64,000 bases of DNA from Bdellovibrionales bacterium (GTDB lineage Bacteria > Bdellovibrionota > Bdellovibrionia > Bdellovibrionales > Bdellovibrionaceae). The stretch lies in the NCBI GenBank assembly GCA_018266295.1, contig JAFEAQ010000011.1, forward strand, positions 657,626-721,625. Direction: 5' to 3'. This document shows, one piece after another, positions 22,762 to 30,740 of this stretch. Under the pieces are notes generated by a model. It was not told the DNA's origin and searched no databases. It was given only the letters and a program-made list of their open reading frames with translations. How positions within the stretch are numbered: the stretch's first letter is position 1; the number at the start of each line of letters is the position of its first letter. The translations under genes and the position numbers were made by a program.

Positions 22762-24558
22762 TTAGTTTTTACCATCAGTTTTCATGTTTTTGAGCTGATC
22801 TGCGAACAAATCGCCCAAAGTCGACTTAGATGTCGCAGTCGCTTTCTTCACGTAATCGTCAACGTCCGCTTTTGATTCACGGAGTTTAACAAGTTTAGAA
22901 GAAAGACCGATCTTACGAGCGTCTTTATCGATAGAGATTACTTCTGCTTTCAAAACAGTCCCTGGTTTTACGAACTCTTCAGTGCTGTTGATTTTGTCAG
23001 TTGTAAGCTCAGAAATGTGGATCAAACCTTCGATATCAGATTCCAACTCAACGAAAGCACCGAAGTCAGCGACTTTAGTTACTTTAACATCGTGTTGTGT
23101 GCCGATAGCGTATTTGTTCTCGATGTTTGACCAAGGGTCAGACTCAAGCTGTTTGATACCCAAAGAGAATCTTTCGTTCTCGATGTCTACGCCCAAAACA
23201 ACCGCGCGAACTTTTTGGCCTTTAGCGTAGAGTTCGTTAGGGTGATTTACACGTTTAGTCCATGAGAAGTCAGAGATGTGAACAAGGCCGTCGATGCCTT
23301 CTTCGATACCGATGAAGATACCGAAGTCAGTAACAGACTTAACTTCACCTTCAATGATTGTTCCTGGAGCGTAAGATTCTTTCAACTCAACCCAAGGGTT
23401 AGCTTGGAGTTGTTTCATGCCCAAGCTGATGCGACGGTTTTCAGTGTCTACTTCAAGAACGACAACTTCAACTTCTTGATCAACCGCTACAACTTGAGAT
23501 GGGTGCTTCACGCGCTTAGTCCAAGACATTTCAGAAACGTGGATAAGACCTTCGATGCCTTCACCAAGTTCTACGAATGCGCCGTATTCAGCCAATGAAA
23601 CAACTTTGCCCTTAAGCTTAGTGCCTGGAGGGTAAGATGCTTTTACAGATTCCCAAGGATCAGGATGCAATTGCTTCATGCCCAAAGACACGCGCTCTTT
23701 TTCCTGGTCGTATTTCAATACTTTTACTTGGATTTCGTCGCCCACTTTCAACAATTCTGAAGGGTGCTTTACGCGGCCCCAAGACATGTCTGTGATGTGG
23801 AGAAGACCGTCCATACCGCCCAAGTCAATGAACGCACCGTAATCAGTGATGTTCTTAACAAGACCTGTAACGATTGAACCTTCTTTCATAGTATCAAGAG
23901 TTTCTGCTCTGAGACTGTCACGTTCTTCTTCAAGAAGAGCGCGGCGAGAAAGAACGATGTTGCCACGTTTTTTATTGAACTTGATAACTTTGAATTTGTA
24001 CTTCTTGCCGATGTAAACGTCCATGTTGCGAACAGGACGAAGATCGATTTGTGAACCAGGCAAGAATGCTTTAACGCCGATATCAACGCTCAAGCCGCCT
24101 TTAACCTTAGCAACAACAGTACCTTCAATAACTTCTTCGTTCTCAGCTGCTTTAGAGATATCAGACCAAGCGCGAAGCATGTCGGCTTTGTCCTTAGAGA
24201 GAACGATCATACCGTTTTCGTTTTCGATACGGTCGATCAACACTTCTACAGTGTCGCCGGCTTTTACTTCACGTACGCCGTCAACAACGCGGAATTCGTT
24301 GATTGCAATAAGTCCTTCAGACTTATAGTTGATGTCGACAAGAACGTAGTCAGATTGAACTTCGACAACTTTACCAGTAACAACGTCACCGATTTTGAAA
24401 TCTTGGTCTTTCATGGACGCTTCGAAAATCGAAGTGAACTCGCCTTTGTCTGTGTTTCCGTAGATTCCTGGGTTAGCAGCAACTTTAGAATCTTCTGCGT
24501 CCAAGAAAGCTAGAACTTTCTGCTTTTCTTGAGCGGCTTTGTTTAATTGTTTCCCCAT
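22762..24558 (-). CDS. rpsA: 30S ribosomal protein S1
   Basis: I choose ATG 24558 (MGKQLNKAAQEKQKVLAF), preceded by GGGAGGTA, over a longer in-frame extension that runs through the leader. The 598-residue product has six S1/OB repeats. The first starts near KIGDVVTGKVVEVQSDYVL; the central copies repeat the GDFGAFVEL/DYGAFIDLGGMDGLLHI pattern with SW-xxKRVKHPSQ, and the last ends IGLSSKLVKLRES. It binds mRNA on the 30S subunit and promotes initiation. The gene has its own promoter, leader and terminator; the leader is discussed separately. Confidence 0.97.
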   Translation of the reverse strand: MGKQLNKAAQEKQKVLAFLDAEDSKVAANPGIYGNTDKGEFTSIFEASMKDQDFKIGDVVTGKVVEVQSDYVLVDINYKSEGLIAINEFRVVDGVREVKAGDTVEVLIDRIENENGMIVLSKDKADMLRAWSDISKAAENEEVIEGTVVAKVKGGLSVDIGVKAFLPGSQIDLRPVRNMDVYIGKKYKFKVIKFNKKRGNIVLSRRALLEEERDSLRAETLDTMKEGSIVTGLVKNITDYGAFIDLGGMDGLLHITDMSWGRVKHPSELLKVGDEIQVKVLKYDQEKERVSLGMKQLHPDPWESVKASYPPGTKLKGKVVSLAEYGAFVELGEGIEGLIHVSEMSWTKRVKHPSQVVAVDQEVEVVVLEVDTENRRISLGMKQLQANPWVELKESYAPGTIIEGEVKSVTDFGIFIGIEEGIDGLVHISDFSWTKRVNHPNELYAKGQKVRAVVLGVDIENERFSLGIKQLESDPWSNIENKYAIGTQHDVKVTKVADFGAFVELESDIEGLIHISELTTDKINSTEEFVKPGTVLKAEVISIDKDARKIGLSSKLVKLRESKADVDDYVKKATATSKSTLGDLFADQLKNMKTDGKN

Positions 24559-24659
24559 AGTAATAATATGTACCTCCCACGAAATAGGTCCTCTCGGTGG
24601 CTTGCCCTGGGTGTTTAAAGGCTTGCCGGGTCCTACCCGTTTAATTATTGAAGAATGGT

Positions 24660-24686
24660 TGTATAGGCCCGATATCATTGAGTCAA
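24660..24686 (-). promoter_or_regulatory. Candidate rpsA promoter
   Basis: On the minus strand, TTGACT (24681-24686) and TATACA (24660-24665) are separated by 15 bases, a little short. The leader that would follow is about 95 bases and contains a repeated GGCAAGCC, a possible site for S1 autoregulation. Nearby upstream (24713-24726) is a palindrome, AGACGTTTACGTCT with a two-base centre. Confidence 0.45.
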
Positions 24687-24779
24687 TGCGGAAAGTTAAA
24701 CTCTGCGTTGTTAGACGTTTACGTCTTAATTTCATCAGCCATTCCAGAGGGGTTCACAGCCTTCCTGTAAACACAAGAA

Positions 24780-26033
24780 ATGCGATTTCTAACTCTGACA
24801 ACCGCCCTGATTTTGACTGCCGTGACGGCCCAGGCCCGGAGCTACCGGACCGAAATCCTCTCTGCCCTCAAGCACTTAGAGAGTTCTCAAGCCAAAACCA
24901 AAGGCGCTTACGAGCCCGGCCAGTGGCCCACTGTCGTGACGGCCATCTTGGCCCCAAGCCTCCTGGGCGTCGGCCGCTGGGGAAAGCCCTATCCCGAAGC
25001 CACGATCTTTACCACCTCGACGATTATTAATGTCCTTCGCCAAATCGAAGAGGACGGACCTGAGTACCGAAATGAAATCAATCCCCTTATCAACCGGGCG
25101 ATGGCGGGCTTTCCGGCCCACGCGGACCCGCCATTCTACAATTTCTACCCCCTCCGCCAACGCAACGGAGCCTGGGTGCGCGGGCCAAGGAATTTTTATC
25201 TAGCTCCCTACCTCCGCGGCCTGGCCAATGTTCCACCGGACGCCGATACCAACTCCGTCACTTACCTGGCACTGCGGAGACCAGTGCCTGACAAAGTGAT
25301 GGCGGCGTTTGCGCGCTTCCGCGATCTCGATCGTAAGCCGCACTACTATGATAAGGATTTAGGTATTATTAACTCCGGCGCCTTCATGACCTGGTTGATG
25401 GACGAAAAAGATCCTCAGATGCCACGCAAGTTCGGTCATCCCGAACTCGGCCAGCGCATTCCCTTCGGCACCAACGACGTTGACTGCGTGGTCAATGCCA
25501 ATGTTTTAAAGCTGCTCGCCTCGCAAGGAAAAACCCGCACCCCTGGCTATGAAGAAGCCTGCAGGCTGGTGAAAGACTCCATCGACCGCAATCAACTTGG
25601 CACTTGCGGCATCTATTACCCAAGCAACTATCAGCTGACCGTGCAGGTCGCAGAGATTGGAAATCTTGGCGGACGCTGCCTGCAAAGTTACGAAGCCAAA
25701 GTTCTGCAGTATGTGCTGGACACTCAGCACCCGAATGGCTCATGGAGCAACTCTCCGCCAAATAGACCCGACCGCATTCACGCAACGGCTTTAGCTCTGA
25801 ACGCTCTGATGATGCTCGGAAACCCCGCCAACCCAGAACATCGCCGCAAAGTACGCGGTGGTATCGAGTATCTCCTCAGCACATCTCGGCGTGATGAAAA
25901 TGGAAATTTATACTGGAAAGGCCAGGTGTTTTTCTCGGCCGTGGCTCAGGCGCGATTTTCAGTTGTCTGGAGATCAAGTTCCTATACAACGGTGCTGGCG
26001 GCTCGCGCGCTTCAGCTCGCCGAAAAATATTAA
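24780..26033 (+). CDS. Secreted alpha/alpha-toroid-like protein
   Basis: 417 residues, signal peptide MRFLTLTTALILTAVTAQA. The C-terminal half contains terpene-cyclase/prenyltransferase-like repeat motifs: TQHPNGSWSNSPPNRPDRIHATALALNALMMLG and VRGGIEYLLSTSRRDENGNLYWKG, the QDGSW and helix-pair pattern seen in alpha/alpha toroids. Four cysteines (DCVV, EACR, TCGIY, RCLQ) fit a secreted fold. No DxDD or other cyclase active site is seen, so I do not call it a cyclase; it could be a glycan- or protein-binding toroid. No clear SD before ATG. It is followed after nine bases by the holin-4-like gene with GGAGG. Confidence 0.6.
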   Translation: MRFLTLTTALILTAVTAQARSYRTEILSALKHLESSQAKTKGAYEPGQWPTVVTAILAPSLLGVGRWGKPYPEATIFTTSTIINVLRQIEEDGPEYRNEINPLINRAMAGFPAHADPPFYNFYPLRQRNGAWVRGPRNFYLAPYLRGLANVPPDADTNSVTYLALRRPVPDKVMAAFARFRDLDRKPHYYDKDLGIINSGAFMTWLMDEKDPQMPRKFGHPELGQRIPFGTNDVDCVVNANVLKLLASQGKTRTPGYEEACRLVKDSIDRNQLGTCGIYYPSNYQLTVQVAEIGNLGGRCLQSYEAKVLQYVLDTQHPNGSWSNSPPNRPDRIHATALALNALMMLGNPANPEHRRKVRGGIEYLLSTSRRDENGNLYWKGQVFFSAVAQARFSVVWRSSSYTTVLAARALQLAEKY

Positions 26034-26042
26034 GGAGGACCC

Positions 26043-26399
26043 ATGTCTGGTATTTTAATTCAATGGATCGTTTCAGCTTTGGTATTAATGGGGACCGCGT
26101 ACTTGCTGCCAGGATTCGAAGTGCGCAGTTTCGGAAGCGCCCTTTTGGCGGCGTTTGTGATTGGCTGCGCGAATGTGCTAGTAAAACCGATTTTGATTTT
26201 GCTGACGTTGCCAATCACCCTGCTGACCCTGGGTCTTTTCCTATGGGTGATCAACGCGATAATTTTAAAACTGTGCGCAGCGCTGACGCCGGGCTTTGCC
26301 GTGAACTCCTGGGGCACGGCCTTTTTAGGGGCGCTGATCATCGCCGTCCTAAGTTCTCTCGCGTTCTGGCTGCTGACACCGCCTCCGGGGGCGGTCTAA
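26043..26399 (+). CDS. Phage holin family 4 / YvlD-like membrane protein
   Basis: 118 residues with four hydrophobic segments. The pattern AYLLPGFEVRSFGSALLAAFVIGCANVLVKPILILLTLPIT is characteristic of the YvlD/holin-4-2 superfamily, followed by GLFLWVINAIILKLCAALTPGF. Despite the family name these are common chromosomal membrane proteins of unclear function. A strong SD (AGGAGG) precedes the start, nine bases after the toroid-like gene, so they probably share a transcript. No phage genes are nearby. Confidence 0.9.
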   Translation: MSGILIQWIVSALVLMGTAYLLPGFEVRSFGSALLAAFVIGCANVLVKPILILLTLPITLLTLGLFLWVINAIILKLCAALTPGFAVNSWGTAFLGALIIAVLSSLAFWLLTPPPGAV

Positions 26400-26406
26400 G
26401 CGCCGG

Positions 26407-27138
26407 TTACTCGGCGCTGTTGTCCTCAACAATGATGATCGTGTTCCAGGATTTTTTAGTCTTTACGTTGCCCCAAAGATCTTTTGCGATTTTACCTTCG
26501 CGGGTGAACACAGGGACTTCGCCCTGTCCTTCGCCAAGAACGAGATCATAAACGATTTTCGCGTTCTTCTTTTCAAGACGAACGCAGCCACCGGACGCGC
26601 GTGAGCCGAGCTCTTTATAATGATCCGGAGTCGTCGCGTGAGTCGCAATCCCACCCACGAAGAACACAGAGTATTCCATCCAGGCTTGCCACGTATTTGA
26701 CCAGTACTTTTCAAAAGTCTGCGTTGGCGCGTACCAGCCCACTGGAGTTACCGAGAAATACTTGCGACCACTTTTCGCGATTTCATCTTTTTCACGGCCG
26801 GTAGAAACCTTAAACGTATTCATCAAAACACCACGATGATAGAGCTTCATCGTTTGTGCACTGGGACCCTTCACCGCTTTATTCACAACCACCACAACTG
26901 GGAAGTACTGGAGCAGATCGAGCTTCGCTGTTTTATTGTGCTGCTCAAGTGACAACGGCAGGACTTGGTCCATTTCTATAGTCGGCTGTTCAAGGCCGAG
27001 CTCCGCCGCGACTTCATCTGGAGAAGCCACATCTTGCAAAGAATCCTGCTGAGGATTTGCATGCACGCGAATGCCATTTTCAGGTGAACAAGCAGCTAAG
27101 AAAGAAACCGTAGAAAGAAGAATCAACAAAGAACGCAC
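26407..27138 (-). CDS. L,D-transpeptidase lipoprotein
   Basis: 243 residues. The lipobox LAAC (C17) predicts membrane anchoring. The YkuD domain covers about 78-240 and has H167 in THATTPDHYKELGSRASGGC and C185 in GGCVRL. It modifies peptidoglycan in the periplasm and is the second such enzyme in the window; unlike the 17706 protein it is a lipoprotein without the NTF2-like domain. It lies convergently seven bases from the holin-4-like gene. Confidence 0.92.
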   Translation of the reverse strand: MRSLLILLSTVSFLAACSPENGIRVHANPQQDSLQDVASPDEVAAELGLEQPTIEMDQVLPLSLEQHNKTAKLDLLQYFPVVVVVNKAVKGPSAQTMKLYHRGVLMNTFKVSTGREKDEIAKSGRKYFSVTPVGWYAPTQTFEKYWSNTWQAWMEYSVFFVGGIATHATTPDHYKELGSRASGGCVRLEKKNAKIVYDLVLGEGQGEVPVFTREGKIAKDLWGNVKTKKSWNTIIIVEDNSAE

Positions 27139-27277
27139 AGAACCCTCCGGGACAACAAGATGAGATGGCTCTAGCTATCAATTATTGTGAATTTTCTGCA
27201 ACGGAATTATTACGAAATCGGCACAAGTTGTCCCGATCTTATGGCGCGTCGTCAGAACTGCGGACTTAAAATATTCT
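27139..27277. other. Intergenic region upstream of a structured RNA candidate
   Basis: No gene is supported here. A TAAAAT -10-like box at 27267-27272 could start the candidate RNA that follows; no matching -35 is seen. A reverse-strand reading frame across this region and the RNA has no family features, signal peptide or SD and is taken as chance. Confidence 0.4.
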
Positions 27278-27440
27278 GAGACACGTTCGCCCAGTGAGAG
27301 GAACAGCGATGGCCGTGCACAAACAACTCGAAGGGTCCTAGTGTACGGGAACCTGACGGCCCGGACGGCCGTCAGGAAGCGGAGCTCGAGGCGGAAGCCT
27401 CGATTGCATGGACGCAGAAATACCTGCGGAGCCACTACCA
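27278..27440 (+). ncRNA. Structured RNA candidate, weakly 6S-like
   Basis: Dense secondary structure in a gap without genes. A 10-bp stem CCTGACGGCC/GGCCGTCAGG has a 5-base loop (about 27351-27375); CGAGGC-GGAA-GCCTCG (27387-27402) and CGCAG/CTGCG (about 27413-27428) follow. Upstream CCGTGCAC pairs with GTGTACGG (27313-27347). The ends resemble bacterial 6S RNA: TCTGAGACACGTTCGC at the 5' side and ACCTGCGGAGCC at the 3' side, with GAAGC after the apical stem. I could not build the expected closing stem, so the family call is tentative and the ends are approximate. The strand is inferred from the resemblance. Confidence 0.4.
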
Positions 27441-27466
27441 AACTATAAATTATGAGCAGAGATTAA

Positions 27467-28120
27467 CTAAATCTTCCCGCGGACGAAGTTTTCAACTTTC
27501 GCCACAACCTCATCGAGGTTCAGCTCAGTGGTGTCCACAACAAGCGCGTTTTCAGGAACGGCCAACGGAGCCGCTTTACGAGTGGAATCCTGGTGATCGC
27601 GGACTTTTTGCTCTTCTTGCATCTTCTCTTGATCAAGTCCGAGTTCCGTCGCACGGCGAGCCGCGCGGTGTTCACTCGAAGCCGTCAGGTAGATCTTCGC
27701 TTGAGCCTGTGGGAACACCACAGTGCCACAGTCACGGCCCTCAGCCACGAGCCCCTGAGGGCCGGCGCTGCAATTGCGTTGAGCATCGAGCAAGGCTTTT
27801 CTAACTTCAGGATAATGAGAGATTTTACTAGCGATGTTGCCGACGTCTTCGTGAGAAATTTCGTCTGTCACATCTTGGCCTTCAAAGAAAACTTGAGTGC
27901 GGCTCTGAGCCATTTTCACCGCCCATTTGTCAGAATGAGCTAGGTCCATCAAAGCTTTCACATCGGTGATATCGATATTCGAATGAAGGGCGGCATAGCC
28001 CAAGCCACGGTAAAACGCACCCGTAGAAACCCATTGCCAGCCAAGACGCTGAGCAAGTTGGCGGCTTACGGTGGATTTTCCAGAGGCTGCAGGTCCGTCG
28101 ATTGTTACTACCATTCCCAT
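27467..28120 (-). CDS. cmk: Cytidylate kinase
   Basis: 217 residues. The P-loop GPAASGKSTV is at the N-terminus; GAFYRGLGYAAL, VAEGRDCGTVVFPQAQAKIYL and ASSEHRAARR follow as in CMP kinases. It phosphorylates CMP and dCMP. The gene is 24 bases after hisC in the same direction. In many proteobacteria cmk sits between aromatic/hisC-type genes and rpsA; here rpsA is further down the same strand, separated by several inserted genes. Confidence 0.96.
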   Translation of the reverse strand: MGMVVTIDGPAASGKSTVSRQLAQRLGWQWVSTGAFYRGLGYAALHSNIDITDVKALMDLAHSDKWAVKMAQSRTQVFFEGQDVTDEISHEDVGNIASKISHYPEVRKALLDAQRNCSAGPQGLVAEGRDCGTVVFPQAQAKIYLTASSEHRAARRATELGLDQEKMQEEQKVRDHQDSTRKAAPLAVPENALVVDTTELNLDEVVAKVENFVRGKI

Positions 28121-28143
28121 TTCATTCCTAAATCTGTGTTCGA

Positions 28144-29265
28144 CTATTTTACTGGTGAAATAGTTTTTAAAACTTCTTCCAACGCCTTCATTGCTGCCTG
28201 GTTTTCATCCTCAAGACCAACGCTCAGACGCAAGTGCGTGGCAAAGCCGTAGTTCTTAATCGGTCTCATGATGATCCCTTTTCGTAGAAGAGACTCATTG
28301 ACTTGAGCCGCGTCGCGAAGAGTATCGAACATCACAAAATTACCTTGGGATTCTATAAAAGGCAGCCCCATTTTTTGTAACTTCTCGTAGAAGTAATCAA
28401 GTCCTTTCCACACAATCTGTTGCGATGCCGCAATAAATTCCTGATCCTGCAAAGCAGCAACAGCCGCGACTTGTGCTAAATCATTGACATTAAAAGGCTT
28501 GCGCACGCGATTGAAAACTTCGATGACTTCCTTAGGGGCCACCATCGCACCTAAGCGAAGACCTGCCAAACCAAAGATTTTCGAGAATGTCCTCAGGGCT
28601 ACAACGTTGGAGTACTGACGCATAAATTCGTCTGCGTTTGCATAATCTTTTGCTCTGACAAACTCATTGTAAGCTTCGTCAAAAACAACCAACACGTCTT
28701 CGCGATTTCCAAGGCGAGACATGAACTCAGCCACTTCCGCACGGGTCGCATATGTTCCCGTTGGATTGTTGGGATTTGCGATAAAGATAAGACGGATTTT
28801 TGCTTCCGGATGAGCGAAGAAATAATCCGCCATCGCTTTTAAATTAAATTTGTACTCGGACGTTAATGGAACAGTGTGGACTTTAGCACGGTTCGCCTGT
28901 GCGCTGATCTCGTATGCTGAGAACGCCGCAACCGAAGTCAGCACGCCGTCTCCAGGCTCACAGTAAATTCTAGTCAGAAGATCAATCAACTCATCAGAGC
29001 CGTTGCCGAAGCCCAATTGGTTCGTCGGAAAGTTCCATTTTTTAGACAACACTTGGAGCAATTCGTACGCTGACGGATCTGGATAGCGATGCAATTGCTG
29101 TAAAAGATTCTTGATTGCAGAGATTGCTTTGGGACTTGGGCCTAGTGGGTTTTCGTTGCTCGCAAGTTTGATGACTTTTGTAAGTCCGTATTCTCGCTGA
29201 GTTTCTGAGATTGGCTTCCCTGGCTTGTAAGGGATCAGGCTAACAATTTCCGGTGAAACTTTCAC
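28144..29265 (-). CDS. hisC: Histidinol-phosphate / aromatic aminotransferase, HisC family
   Basis: 373 residues, GTG start with AAGGGG SD. Fold-type I PLP enzyme: IKLASNENPLGPSPKA start, ANPNNPTGTYATRAEV, VVFDEAYNEFV with the PLP aspartate, and TFSKIFGLAGLRLGAMV with the Schiff-base lysine. The C-terminal substrate-binding arginine is in HLRLSVG. The link to cmk and rpsA, and the absence of other histidine genes here, make an aromatic (tyrosine/phenylalanine) aminotransferase role possible. Enzyme family is certain; exact substrate is not. Confidence 0.93.
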   Translation of the reverse strand: MKVSPEIVSLIPYKPGKPISETQREYGLTKVIKLASNENPLGPSPKAISAIKNLLQQLHRYPDPSAYELLQVLSKKWNFPTNQLGFGNGSDELIDLLTRIYCEPGDGVLTSVAAFSAYEISAQANRAKVHTVPLTSEYKFNLKAMADYFFAHPEAKIRLIFIANPNNPTGTYATRAEVAEFMSRLGNREDVLVVFDEAYNEFVRAKDYANADEFMRQYSNVVALRTFSKIFGLAGLRLGAMVAPKEVIEVFNRVRKPFNVNDLAQVAAVAALQDQEFIAASQQIVWKGLDYFYEKLQKMGLPFIESQGNFVMFDTLRDAAQVNESLLRKGIIMRPIKNYGFATHLRLSVGLEDENQAAMKALEEVLKTISPVK

Positions 29266-29368
29266 AGGGGGCCCCTTTCGGACTACCTTTTGAGGTTCGC
29301 TTTAGTTATATTGGTTCCAAGTTTTACAACTATGCTTTAACAACAATCTTGCAGATATTCAAGGACCC

Positions 29369-30739
29369 ATGGCTCTAGCGGAAACGGATGTTAATTTAGC
29401 GCTCTACATTGGTGAATCTTTTGTAGAAGCTCACCTCTGCCATAATCAAAAAACAGTTCATTTCGGCCGCTGGTATCTCGGCAAAGAGGGCTTTAAAGCC
29501 GGTCTGCAGAGATTCTTCCAGGAAGCCAACGTCCAAAAGATCCATAAAGCCTACGTTGCATCCCGCTTCGTTGAAAAAATTCTCTCTTATCGTTTGGGCG
29601 GCAGTGTTGCGACCGTGACCACGAAAGGCTTTGAAAGCTGGGCGGGATTCCGCCAACCGCAAAATCAAAAAGTCGGCCCACTGTCGTCGACAGAGTTGAA
29701 TTTCAGCGTGGAAGAGCGTTGCAATGCTGCGGGCACCATCGAAAAAGAACTCGCCGACAGTGAAATCACCGAGCTCGTCGAGAAGCTTCGCCAGAAACAG
29801 GCCAAACGAGTTTGCATTCATTTCTTGAATGCCGGTAAAAATCCGCACAATCAGAACAAATTAAAAGAAGCTCTTATTAAAGAATCTTTTGAGGTCTTTG
29901 CCCCGGCATTCGACACCGCCAACTGTGACGAAGTTTCTCAATGGCGCAAAAATATTCTGAATGCCTCACTGAGCGGAACCTTCGAAGAAGTCCAAGAAGA
30001 GCTGAACGAAGGCCTCACCGGCATTTTGCCGGAAGGCGAACGTGCCGTGTTCTTCGGCGCTGACTGCCAATTCTTTGACAAAGAAAATCATCAGCGCCTT
30101 GGCAGCCTTTGGGGAGCAGCCGCTGCTTGGAGCCGCGCTTTGCAAAAACGCATCAAGGGCGAGTTCGATATTCTTTATCTCGGCCTTGAACAATTCAGCG
30201 TGATTACACCTCTTAAAGAGATGCAAAACTGGAACAGCCCATGGGGCATGATCCGTGCTCCACAAATTCAAAATGCCGTGCTGTCTTTACAGCCGACCAC
30301 TTCGATTGAAATTGGACCGTGGGGCGAACTCACTTACTCTCGCGACGTACTTGGCTACGAGCCGGGACCTATGTTCATGGGTCGCGGCCAAGTCCCAACT
30401 TTGATTGACTTGTGGGAAGAAAAAACCGCCTCTTTAAAGGGTGTCGGCGAAAGACGCTCTCCGCAGGGCGTTCAGAAGTTTAAAAATCAGCTTTTAGCGC
30501 TGAACAAAGCTTCGACTCAGAAAATTGATTCCGAAGAACTCCTCTTCTCGCACTTGCGGGAAGTGGCTTTACATAAATTGACTGTGGATATTGCCCTCAT
30601 GACCGAGAACTCGAAGGTTGTTTGCATGGGAGCCTTAGCTCCGCTATTCTTGCCGGAACTCAAGAAACGCCTGCCACAACTGCAGTTCGAACTTTTGCCT
30701 GAAACTGAAACTTCTCTTTTGTTGAATCAAGGTCACTAG
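29369..30739 (+). CDS. Shortened hydantoinase/oxoprolinase A-like protein
   Basis: 456 residues against about 650-700 for typical HyuA. The late segment TSIEIGPWGELTYSRDVLGYEPGPMFMGRGQVPTLIDL matches the conserved hydantoinase A region (PGPxCYGRGGxxPTVTDA), but several glycines and the aspartate are changed. The N-terminal ATPase-like region is not recognisable as functional. Strong SD (AAGGA). It is followed after one base by a B-like subunit, so the pair structure of ATP-dependent hydantoinases or oxoprolinases is retained. The shortening and altered motifs suggest a diverged function. Confidence 0.7.
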   Translation: MALAETDVNLALYIGESFVEAHLCHNQKTVHFGRWYLGKEGFKAGLQRFFQEANVQKIHKAYVASRFVEKILSYRLGGSVATVTTKGFESWAGFRQPQNQKVGPLSSTELNFSVEERCNAAGTIEKELADSEITELVEKLRQKQAKRVCIHFLNAGKNPHNQNKLKEALIKESFEVFAPAFDTANCDEVSQWRKNILNASLSGTFEEVQEELNEGLTGILPEGERAVFFGADCQFFDKENHQRLGSLWGAAAAWSRALQKRIKGEFDILYLGLEQFSVITPLKEMQNWNSPWGMIRAPQIQNAVLSLQPTTSIEIGPWGELTYSRDVLGYEPGPMFMGRGQVPTLIDLWEEKTASLKGVGERRSPQGVQKFKNQLLALNKASTQKIDSEELLFSHLREVALHKLTVDIALMTENSKVVCMGALAPLFLPELKKRLPQLQFELLPETETSLLLNQGH

Positions 30740-30740
30740 A

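Noticed and set aside
26043-26399. Possible prophage remnant because of the holin-4-type family name
   Set aside because: No other phage genes, att sites or composition change nearby; this family is common on chromosomes.
27178-27441. An 87-codon open frame on the minus strand in the gap before cmk
   Set aside because: No SD, no family features, and the region has strong RNA-like stems in the opposite reading. Taken as chance.
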